A DNA stretch of 37,236 bases from Clostridiaceae bacterium (GTDB taxonomy: Bacteria; Bacillota; Clostridia; Saccharofermentanales; DTU023), in NCBI GenBank assembly GCA_012841145.1, contig DUVH01000015.1:1-37236 (forward strand), read 5' to 3'. Below, in pieces: positions 1 to 6,148 of the stretch. The notes under the pieces are model-generated. The model was not told where the DNA came from. It worked only from the letters and a program-made list of their open reading frames with translations, and did no database searches. The position numbers and the translations under genes were made by a program. Numbering within the stretch: position 1 is the first letter of the stretch; each line of letters begins with the position of its first letter.

Positions 1-35
1 CAACTCGCTGCTTAGCGGCATGGAATAAGCCGAAT

Positions 36-69
36 TTTTAGTTCAGGGGGGTACCCCCCTGAACTAAAA
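36..69. repeat. Perfect 34-bp palindrome with G6/C6 core
   Basis: Two 17-base arms pair perfectly with no loop, centred on a GGTACC between bases 52 and 53. The arms are TTTTAGTTCAGGGGGGT and its complement. Neither side carries a T-run beyond the stem, so it is not a classic intrinsic terminator. It could be a cruciform-forming site, a protein-binding site or a terminator remnant. A reading frame ends just upstream (TAA at 26-28), so it may sit at the end of a gene cut by the window edge. Confidence 0.75.
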
Positions 70-209
70 CAACAACTACGACTTACATATAGGAGTCCAA
101 AGTTGCGAACATTACTTGACAGTACTCATCCAATGCATTCTAAACTCCATTTTTATTGTTTTTATTTTGCTCCTGCTCCATCATACTTTACCGTTTCAAA
201 GACGGCAGC

Positions 210-340
210 GAAATCTCGTTCCCTATTCCGGACGGGGAAATAGGTTTTATTCATCCTACCTTTAAGCTGCTATATGAGTAGGAGGTAATTATTATGAATG
301 TTAATACTGATATGCTTGTGTCTATGACTGAAGCAAATCA
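210..340 (+). repeat. Direct repeat copy 1: antitoxin leader and 5' end
   Basis: About 131 bases that recur, with scattered substitutions and one-base indels, at 401-531. It covers the leader, the ribosome binding site AGGAGG and the first 15 or so codons of the antitoxin gene. Homology stops at about base 340, exactly where the 23-bp tandem units begin. The arrangement indicates a local duplication followed by loss of the rest of the first gene copy. Confidence 0.85.
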
Positions 341-368
341 CTTGACTGTTTCGCGCAATATTGCTTGA
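294..368 (+). pseudogene. Truncated duplicate of the Phd-type antitoxin gene
   Basis: An ATG behind an AGGAGG site opens a 24-codon frame beginning MNVNTDMLVSMTEAN, which matches the start of the intact antitoxin at 485 almost residue for residue. It then runs into the 23-bp tandem repeats and ends at TGA 366-368. Only the N-terminal beta strand and start of the first helix of a Phd fold remain, so it cannot make a working antitoxin. The short peptide might still be translated, since the leader is intact. Confidence 0.75.
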
Positions 369-409
369 CTAATATGTGCAATTTTGCTTGACTCATTCGT
401 GAAATATCG
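341..409 (+). repeat. Three tandem 23-bp imperfect units
   Basis: CTTGACT recurs at 341, 364 and 387, an exact 23-base spacing. Each unit has the shape CTTGACT, three to four variable bases, a TTCGCG/TGTG-like core, then AAT(A/T)T(T/C)G. The third unit merges into direct repeat copy 2. The array lies 75-145 bases before the intact antitoxin start, so the units are candidate operator sites for antitoxin autoregulation; TTGACT could also serve as a -35 element. The function is inferred only from position. Confidence 0.7.
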
Positions 410-531
410 TTACCCATCCAGAACAAAAAATAGATTGTATTCATCCTACTTTTTAAGCTGCAATATGAGCAGGAGGTAATTATTATGAATGTTAATACTG
501 ATACGCTTGTATCTATGACTGAAGCAAGTCA
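401..531 (+). repeat. Direct repeat copy 2: leader and 5' end of intact antitoxin gene
   Basis: This is the partner of 210-340. It supplies the working leader, the ribosome binding site AGGAGG (about 471-476) and the first codons of the intact antitoxin gene at 485. Confidence 0.85.
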
Positions 532-715
532 AATGGCTAGACTCGTAGATGAGAAGGGTGTGGCTGTCATCATGAAAAATAATACCCCTCGCTATGTTGT
601 CATGGAGTTCAAGCAGCTTGAAGAAGAACAGCTCGCTTCAGATGAGGATGTTTTAACCTTATCAAAACGCTACATGGATAAGAATCGCAGAGCCTATCTG
701 GAACTTGCAAAATGA
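485..715 (+). CDS. Phd/YefM-type antitoxin
   Basis: A 76-residue protein with the usual size and layout of the Phd/YefM antitoxin family. It starts with a short strand and helix (LVSMTEASQMARLVDEKG), then a strand (VAVIMKNNTPRYVVM) typical of the N-terminal DNA-binding half, and ends in a charged helix that would wrap the toxin. Antitoxins of this family neutralise a Doc, YoeB or similar toxin and repress their own operon. An AGGAGG site lies 8 bases before the ATG. No complete toxin gene follows; a probable Doc stub begins at 712, overlapping the stop codon. The gene is therefore probably an orphan. Base composition is more AT-rich than the rest of the window, consistent with acquisition. 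Confidence 0.8.
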   Translation: MNVNTDTLVSMTEASQMARLVDEKGVAVIMKNNTPRYVVMEFKQLEEEQLASDEDVLTLSKRYMDKNRRAYLELAK

Positions 716-835
716 TTGGGGTTGAGCAAAGAGCAGGTTGTGATGCTTCTGATCTCTTTCAATGACTTCATGAACACCAAAAATAAACTCAAAACAAAAG
801 AACGCAGTTATCAATACGGGAAATTGTATCAATAA
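712..835 (+). pseudogene. Probable frameshifted stub of a Doc-type toxin
   Basis: An ATG at 712 overlaps the antitoxin stop (ATGA), the usual arrangement for phd-doc pairs. The frame from this ATG fails after 17 codons. If one G of the run at 718-721 is dropped, the reading becomes MIGLSKEQVVMLLIS, which resembles the start of Firmicutes Doc proteins (a start of the type MI-LSKEQV-LLH). The continuation is low-complexity and ends at TAA 833-835, and no Fic-type HPF motif is present. I infer a decayed toxin gene with a frameshift and a large deletion. The match is short, so chance resemblance is possible. Confidence 0.45.
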
Positions 836-844
836 CTGCGTTCT
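799..844. repeat. Inverted repeat with 13-bp stem
   Basis: AGAACGCAGTTAT (799-811) pairs perfectly with ATAACTGCGTTCT (832-844), with four further pairs inside and an 8-base loop. Read on the minus strand, the stem is followed by TTTTGTTTTG, so it could act as a terminator in that direction, but no minus-strand gene lies to the right. It may be a relic of a lost gene or of a mobile-element end. The rest of 845-1000 holds no gene I can support, only a possible -10 box TATAAT at 889-894 without a clear -35. Confidence 0.6.
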
Positions 845-1013
845 AGGTTTGTATGCTTCACGCAGACATCCGAGGGGATATTAAGGAATATAATGATCAT
901 GAAAATATATCCGGAAGCGACGAAAAATGACCGGCAGCAGACTGGGGGAAATTAGGCGTACGTTCCCGTCTGTCGGACAAATCTAATCATAGTTTTCGTG
1001 GAGGATGGAACAA

Positions 1014-2240
1014 ATGAAACGATCGTACTTAGCTCTTATCATTGCATTAGTCCTGTTGCTGACAGCTTGTGGCGGTCAACCAGAGAAGGCACCCGCAAAA
1101 AGCTCATCGCCGTCAGTCATTGACGCGTCAAAGCCGTCCGTGATCGATCCGGCTCCTTTTTTCGATGGCACAGTGAAGGCTGAACATATTGACGAGGCGG
1201 CAAAGCGACTGACAGATAATCCGAGAGAGTTCGGCGCTTTTTTTGCGGAGTACAAAGAGAAAAACAAGGAGCATATCGCGGATTTTGCAAATCCCGGCAT
1301 TATGCGTAACGGTTATATTCTCCCAATAGGCAAGTATGACTTGAATACGAGCCCTGCCGATGGCAACCGCGCGCTTATATTTTACAAACAGTACTCAAAC
1401 GACGATGCTTCACTGGAAGGAAAGGAAGGAATATTCCTTGACTGTATGGCGCAGTTGCCGGAAGAGAATATCCCGACAAGTCTGTCTGCGTGCGATGTTT
1501 TTATACAAATAAGGGCAATGCCCGAAACAGTCTTCACCTACACTTCCTACGGTGCGGGCTCGTTACCCGCGATCCGATGGGTAATTGACGTGTCTTACGT
1601 TGATCCGGCTTCAGGTGCAGAAACAGAGATTGACTACTTTGCGGGCAGCGATCCTCCTCCGTCAATTACAGTAACGCAAGGTACTAAGTACTACGACGGA
1701 TCATATCCGATGCAGGAAGCCGTCAACTGCGCCTTGCAACATGCGACAGGCACAATGGAGATGGAAGTGAGCAGCAGAGATATTGTAGACGGTGAAATAT
1801 GGCCGCAGTATGGCATGTTCGGGGGCCAGATAGATGATGATGTGCCGACACTCTCGTTCCCGATCTCCATAAAATTTGCGCCGGAAAATACTGTTTGCTA
1901 TGCGATCAAAATGACTGATCCCGACTCTGTTCCGCTATGTGGCTATGAATGGTTTCATTGGACAGTAGTAAACCTTAAAGAAAGCGAACTGCCTGAAAAC
2001 GCAAGTATTACGATGGCATCGAACATGGTTCAGGGGAAAAATGATTTTGGGAAAATCGGTTATGGCGGTCCCACACCGCCCGATAAACCGCACACTTATG
2101 TCATCACCGTTTATGCTCTCGATTCTCTTGTTCAGCTGGAAAACGGATTTACGAAAGAACAATTTGCCGAAGCAATTGAAGGGCATATCCTTGCCGAGGC
2201 GAGCATGGAAGGCAAATATAGCAATGAAAGCGGATGGTGA
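1014..2240 (+). CDS. Lipoprotein with C-terminal PEBP (YbhB-like) domain
   Basis: A 408-residue secreted lipoprotein. The start at 1014 is preferred over the ATG at 1005 because GGAGG (1000-1004) sits 9 bases before it. MKRS is followed by a hydrophobic stretch and the lipobox LTAC, giving a lipidated Cys19. Residues of about 20-235 match nothing I recognise. The last 165 or so residues carry the phosphatidylethanolamine-binding protein signature of the YbhB/YbcL family: MTDPDSVP, then GYEWFHWTVVNL, then DFGKIGYGGPTPPDKPHTY, ending in a VYALDSL strand. Family members bind small anionic ligands, but a ligand here is unknown. Fusion of this fold to a lipid anchor and a long N-terminal region is unusual. 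It stands alone, with its own leader. Confidence 0.85.
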   Translation: MKRSYLALIIALVLLLTACGGQPEKAPAKSSSPSVIDASKPSVIDPAPFFDGTVKAEHIDEAAKRLTDNPREFGAFFAEYKEKNKEHIADFANPGIMRNGYILPIGKYDLNTSPADGNRALIFYKQYSNDDASLEGKEGIFLDCMAQLPEENIPTSLSACDVFIQIRAMPETVFTYTSYGAGSLPAIRWVIDVSYVDPASGAETEIDYFAGSDPPPSITVTQGTKYYDGSYPMQEAVNCALQHATGTMEMEVSSRDIVDGEIWPQYGMFGGQIDDDVPTLSFPISIKFAPENTVCYAIKMTDPDSVPLCGYEWFHWTVVNLKESELPENASITMASNMVQGKNDFGKIGYGGPTPPDKPHTYVITVYALDSLVQLENGFTKEQFAEAIEGHILAEASMEGKYSNESGW

Positions 2241-2263
2241 TGCATATGCTTGACCCGAATTTT

Positions 2264-2292
2264 TTGAGTTATTAGGAATTTCATGACATAAT
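2264..2292 (+). promoter_or_regulatory. Predicted sigma-A promoter for the second lipoprotein gene
   Basis: TTGAGT (2264-2269), a 17-base spacer and CATAAT (2287-2292). This gives a leader of about 160 bases before the GTG at 2458. The leader contains the arms GCGCAAC (2357-2363) and GTTGCGC (2391-2397), which could form a stem around a 27-base loop. Confidence 0.55.
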
Positions 2293-2457
2293 GTAATTTA
2301 TATACGGAATGTAAATACTGTATATGGCAAGATGGTTTTGTTTTTGCAAACAATTCGCGCAACAGTGCTTGCCGACTACCCGGACGGTTAGTTGCGCCGA
2401 CATCATGAAAACCACTGGTAATCTGTGGCAAAAGAATTTAAGAGGAGAATCATTACA

Positions 2458-3018
2458 GTGTTTAAGAAAGTTCTAACTATTTTGGCCGTTCTGGCTCTTG
2501 TCCTGTCTCTTGTCGCCTGCGGCAAGGATCCGAAGCAGCCCGATCCGGCACCGTCCGTTTCCCAGTCGGACAACGGAAGCGAGGAGCCGGAACAAAGTGA
2601 GCCAGCTCCCAAACCGAGTGAGTCCGAAAAGCCACCCACTCCCGATCCGGAACCGGGTGTACCCGCTCCCGACGTCTGGCCTAAAGACATCCCAACGCCG
2701 GTCAATGGCGAAATTTTAGGTTGCGGCTGGGCTCCTGACAGGAGCTTCTGCACAACCGATATCGTCTACAAGCAAGCGGATATCGACGCTTACGGCAAGC
2801 GTCTTGAGTCTTTCGGCTTTGAGTTGCAGAAAGACCATAAGTACGGCGAAGATTGGCCGGACGCGACCGTCTATTCCGACGGACGCTGGGACGTGATCGT
2901 CGCGGAGGAAAACGAGACGTTTGAATACTCTTACGTCAACTTCTACCCGCTTTTCGATGTCGTGACGGATGGCTACGACGGACAGCCTGAAGGTTGGCCT
3001 GAAACAGGCGATTTCTAA
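2458..3018 (+). CDS. Lipoprotein of unknown function
   Basis: A 186-residue lipoprotein. The GTG at 2458 is chosen because AGGAG (2443-2447) lies 10 bases upstream and the protein then begins directly with a signal peptide: FKK, a hydrophobic core and the lipobox LVAC at Cys21. Residues of about 25-75 form a Pro/Ser/Glu-rich linker suited to spanning the cell wall. The rest is a compact domain beginning WPKDIPTP with several aromatic residues and two Cys (near GCGW and FCTT); I do not recognise it with confidence. Small lipoproteins with a Pro-rich linker and a domain starting with WP are common in Clostridia, mostly uncharacterised. It is followed by a strong terminator at 3076-3116. Confidence 0.8.
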   Translation: MFKKVLTILAVLALVLSLVACGKDPKQPDPAPSVSQSDNGSEEPEQSEPAPKPSESEKPPTPDPEPGVPAPDVWPKDIPTPVNGEILGCGWAPDRSFCTTDIVYKQADIDAYGKRLESFGFELQKDHKYGEDWPDATVYSDGRWDVIVAEENETFEYSYVNFYPLFDVVTDGYDGQPEGWPETGDF

Positions 3019-3075
3019 AACAATTCATGTCCGATCTGTAAGGTACAGTTTAGAGCAGTATTTTTTGCGGACACA

Positions 3076-3116
3076 AAAACCCTGAAACGCCTGGTATGAC
3101 GGCGTTTCAGGGTTTT
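3076..3116. terminator. Bidirectional intrinsic terminator
   Basis: AAAACCCTGAAACGCC (3076-3091) pairs perfectly with 3101-3116 around a 9-base loop. The plus-strand read ends in TTTT and the minus-strand read ends in TTTTTG. It would stop both the lipoprotein transcript coming from the left and the tRNA-Ser transcript coming from the right, abutting the tRNA 3' end. Confidence 0.85.
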
Positions 3117-3206
3117 GGCGGAGGCGGAGGGATTCGAACCCTCGTGTCGGTCTCCCGACAAACGCTTTTCGAGAGCGCCCCGTTACGGCCACTTCGGTAC
3201 GCCTCC
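3116..3206 (-). tRNA. tRNA-Ser (anticodon CGA)
   Basis: The minus strand gives acceptor GGAGGCG pairing with CGCCTCC, discriminator G and an encoded CCA. The anticodon loop CTCGAAA sits between GCGCT and AGCGT, so the anticodon is CGA, reading UCG serine codons. The T-arm carries GGTTCGAATCC. A long variable arm (TGTCGGGAGACCGACA) and a 91-base length are typical of class II serine tRNAs. A terminator follows directly. Confidence 0.95.
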
Positions 3207-3247
3207 GTTTATTCTTAAATTGTAATCTGCCTGTCGGCACGCCACAC

Positions 3248-3253
3248 AGTCTA
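3248..3253 (-). promoter_or_regulatory. Possible -10 box for tRNA-Ser
   Basis: On the minus strand TAGACT is preceded by TGTGG, so the element reads TGTGGTAGACT, close to the -10 regions found before mraZ and ftsZ. No clear -35 is visible. Transcription would begin about 35 bases before the tRNA. Confidence 0.3.
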
Positions 3254-3280
3254 CCACAGAATTAATATTAAAGGTGCACT

Positions 3281-4492
3281 TTAACGTCTAAAACGATCGA
3301 AGAAATTGCTCGAGAGCAACGGATTGGCGGCGACACCTGTGACCATCTCGTTGTAGCGGACTTCAATCGCGTTGGCGAGCGGCTGTCCCGGGATGATCGC
3401 GTATTCTCTGAAGAAAGCTTCAGGGTCGACCTTGGACTCAATCATTTCTGTCGCGATATCGGCAATAAAATGGCGACTGTTCGGCAACGAAATCTGTGAG
3501 ATCAAGGGCACGCGACTCCAGATGATTCGCCCCTCCCCGACTGAAACGACGGGAAGCGCCAAAGGTTCTCGCCGGAAACGTTTGCGCTGGCGGCGATTCT
3601 CCCTCACGTAAATCAGATCCTCAAGGATCGTACAAAGATCGGAAAGAGCGCGAGAAACAGACGAACGCGGATAACAGTACTGAAATGTCAGCCAGCCACA
3701 AAGATAGAGGTAGTGACTTGCGCGTAAACGGATCAAGTTCATAATCTGATCAACTTCATCTCGCTTTTTTTTCGTGGAGAGCGTCGTAAACAGGAGGCTC
3801 AAATCTTTATGCGAGAGACTGTACGCGAGCTCTTCAAGCTCTTTTGTCGTATTGACACTCTTGAGCTGCTTCATGAGCCACGTAGCGTGATGCGGCGTCT
3901 GTGTCAGGATCAGCTCGTGCGGCAGAGGATGAAAGTCTCTGAGACCGCCCATCGCTTCCTCAAGCGATTTATAGCGAAGAGGAATGACAGATTTCTTCGC
4001 GCTTCTTTCTACGCGCCCGCTACCTTTTTCTGAAGAGATCCTTTTGTTGATCCTAAATTTTCGCGGTTTTCTCACGAATTGCGTCGATGCGGGTTCATCG
4101 TCAATCGTTTTCGGTTCAAAAGACGTGATCGGTTCCGCCTTAGATCGATCCCTGCTCTCCCTTGATTTAACGATTCTGGTCGCCCGAATTGCCGGTTCTT
4201 CTCTTGTCTCTGTCGGTTCGGCAGAAATGGTCGCTTCCGTTTCCGATTCCTTTTCAACTACTTCCTGCGGCTTTACAGGTGCAACTTCACCGGTCACGCG
4301 TTTTTCGCGAACATCAGGCAGTTTGACCGACCGGATCGATTCTGCCGAGCGGACGGAAACGATTTCATCTTCAAGAGGAGACGGCCGCTCGAGAACGGAA
4401 GGCAACCGAAAAGGACGGACTGCACGCTTTTTCGTACGCTCGTCTTCTTTTTTCGAAACGTGATTGAGATTTCCTCTTTCGTCTGTCTGCAT
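3281..4492 (-). CDS. Uncharacterised protein with basic disordered N-terminus
   Basis: A 403-residue protein I do not recognise. Residues of about 1-175 are dominated by Lys, Arg, Glu, Ser and Thr with almost no hydrophobic runs, so this half is probably disordered. Residues of about 176-403 form a helical domain containing GLRDFHPLPHELILTQTPHH, then LYLCGWLTFQYCYPRSS, and ending FFDRFRR. There is no signal peptide or membrane segment. It lies 17 bases after the 3-TM coiled-coil gene on the same strand and is probably co-translated with it, which suggests a cytosolic partner. The W-x-x-F-Q-x-x-Y-P stretch faintly recalls EH_Signature proteins (ZorC), but this is weak. A modest GAGAAG site precedes the ATG. 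Confidence 0.7.
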   Translation of the reverse strand: MQTDERGNLNHVSKKEDERTKKRAVRPFRLPSVLERPSPLEDEIVSVRSAESIRSVKLPDVREKRVTGEVAPVKPQEVVEKESETEATISAEPTETREEPAIRATRIVKSRESRDRSKAEPITSFEPKTIDDEPASTQFVRKPRKFRINKRISSEKGSGRVERSAKKSVIPLRYKSLEEAMGGLRDFHPLPHELILTQTPHHATWLMKQLKSVNTTKELEELAYSLSHKDLSLLFTTLSTKKKRDEVDQIMNLIRLRASHYLYLCGWLTFQYCYPRSSVSRALSDLCTILEDLIYVRENRRQRKRFRREPLALPVVSVGEGRIIWSRVPLISQISLPNSRHFIADIATEMIESKVDPEAFFREYAIIPGQPLANAIEVRYNEMVTGVAANPLLSSNFFDRFRR

Positions 4493-4509
4493 ACTTCTCT
4501 TTTTAATAT

Positions 4510-6102
4510 CTACATATCGCGTCCGAGTCCCGCTCTGCGGATAGCGGGCGGAAGCGCGTCGACGGCGTCGCGAATTTCTGCCGTTGTAAACGTTAAGCGC
4601 TCGACGACTTCCGCCAAATTCGCATCGAACTCATCGAGTGTCTTGACGACGTATTCGCTCGATTCGCGCGTAAAATGTGTCGTGTTTTGCGAGATCAGTC
4701 TGCCCAGTTCATCGAGGGCATGTAATTGAGCGTCAAGCCTGTCAAGAAGCGTCGTCGATTGTCTGTTCTGCGTCTTTGACATTTCGACAGAGGCGTCGAT
4801 GGCTTTTGCGCTCTCGACAATTCCTTTTTCGAGTTTATCCGAATAGACGCGGAGCTGTTCCGTCATCTCATTGATATGCGAGGCGAGATTTGTTTCTTCG
4901 CCCGCATAAAGGGCCGTCATCCTGTCGGTGCTCGTCCCGATGATCGCCAGATTGTCACTGATAAACGCCATCTCATCGGCCATATCGTCCTTGGCAAGCG
5001 CCATCAGGCGAAGTACTTCACGGACATCGCGGTTGACTTCCATGTTCTCCTGTTTCGCCTGCTCAAGCGCACGATTCGATTCTTCCATCATGATCGCGCT
5101 CTGGTCGATGACGCGATGAAGAGCTTGGAGTTTTTCGGGAAGTGCCGACATATGAACCGATAGCGAGTGCGCAACCGAATCGGAGAACTTGTCGGCAAGC
5201 TGTTCCATGCCGCGCTCCTGTTTCTCCGCGAGAGACGTTGCAAGCTCAGTCAGGGCGTAGTTTGACTCTTTGAGCGGCGGCACGACTTCTTCCGTCATAA
5301 TGTCACGTACACCGGCTTTGATCCCCTCGGCAAATTCACCTTTAGCAAGCTCATTCGCAATTAAGCTGAAAGATTTCACTTCCTCACGCATCTTTTCACC
5401 GTATCCGATCACTTCGTTCACAAGCGTCGCGACACCGATTTTGTCTTGAAATACGGGAACGAACGATGAGAGGGCGGCCGTGACACGCCTCTCGCAGTTC
5501 TCTATTTCGAGCAATGTTTTGCGCTCGTTCAGTATCAGGAGATACAGGCCGCCAATGAGACCGAAGACGAAAAGAGGAAGAGCGATATAGAGAGAATTGA
5601 CGGGTGCGTCCATATAGGCCATCACAGGTACGAAAATGGCGGCAGCAATCGAACCGATCGCAATACATAGCCATGCGGACAGTCTCGTTCGTATTTGCAT
5701 GGCTTGTGTCGTAAAGAGATCCTGTGTCAGGTAAATATCTCTCGGATCGGCAATCCACCGCCCTTCGTAGAGCGCATCGCTCGTTTCGCGAATTTTTTCG
5801 CCAAAACGACGCAACCCCTGACGTGATTCCGAAAATGCGCGTTCAACGGCTTCCGCCGCCGTTTCGTGATCTTCATGACCGGCCAGGTTCAATGCCTCGA
5901 CCGCGTCATCGGCCAATTCTCGCGCGTAGCCGATGATCTTGCGATTGGCCAGTACCCTTGCGACGACGAGCCCGATAATCACGAGAGCCACAAACCCGAC
6001 AACAGGTAATACGACCACTGTCGTATTGGCCATCTGTACAGTTATTTCCGGAACTGCCGCGTTGACGGCATTCAAGAAAGTAGACATTTCCATTAACATC
6101 AT
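4510..6102 (-). CDS. 3-TM membrane protein with long coiled-coil tail (MotA/ZorA-like topology)
   Basis: About 530 residues. The start at 6102 is preferred because GAGG lies 8 bases upstream; the ATG at 6108 is too close to it. Transmembrane segments fall at about residues 28-50, 141-164 and 170-192. A 90-residue cytoplasmic block lies between the first and second, and a 330-residue, largely heptad-like helical tail follows the third. This is the layout of MotA/TolQ-type stator subunits, especially ZorA of the Zorya defence system, and the segment ADPRDIYLTQDLF before TM2 fits that pattern. However, the GxxGTFxG-type residues usual in TM2 of that family are absent and no ZorB or OmpA-like partner follows. 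The alternative is a structural envelope protein. It lies downstream of ddl and upstream of the 403-residue gene. Confidence 0.7.
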   Translation of the reverse strand: MMLMEMSTFLNAVNAAVPEITVQMANTTVVVLPVVGFVALVIIGLVVARVLANRKIIGYARELADDAVEALNLAGHEDHETAAEAVERAFSESRQGLRRFGEKIRETSDALYEGRWIADPRDIYLTQDLFTTQAMQIRTRLSAWLCIAIGSIAAAIFVPVMAYMDAPVNSLYIALPLFVFGLIGGLYLLILNERKTLLEIENCERRVTAALSSFVPVFQDKIGVATLVNEVIGYGEKMREEVKSFSLIANELAKGEFAEGIKAGVRDIMTEEVVPPLKESNYALTELATSLAEKQERGMEQLADKFSDSVAHSLSVHMSALPEKLQALHRVIDQSAIMMEESNRALEQAKQENMEVNRDVREVLRLMALAKDDMADEMAFISDNLAIIGTSTDRMTALYAGEETNLASHINEMTEQLRVYSDKLEKGIVESAKAIDASVEMSKTQNRQSTTLLDRLDAQLHALDELGRLISQNTTHFTRESSEYVVKTLDEFDANLAEVVERLTFTTAEIRDAVDALPPAIRRAGLGRDM

Positions 6103-6148
6103 TTCCATAACCTCATCTAACGATTCGCCCTAGTCTCACGGCTGTAAC

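Noticed and set aside
341-409. Possible CRISPR array
   Set aside because: The 23-bp units are contiguous with no spacers between repeats, and no cas genes are present.
3025-3240. 71-codon minus-strand frame over the tRNA
   Set aside because: It runs through the tRNA-Ser gene and the terminator; not protein-coding.
4510-6102. Methyl-accepting chemotaxis protein
   Set aside because: The long helical tail suggested this, but there is no HAMP domain and no conserved signalling hairpin tip motif.
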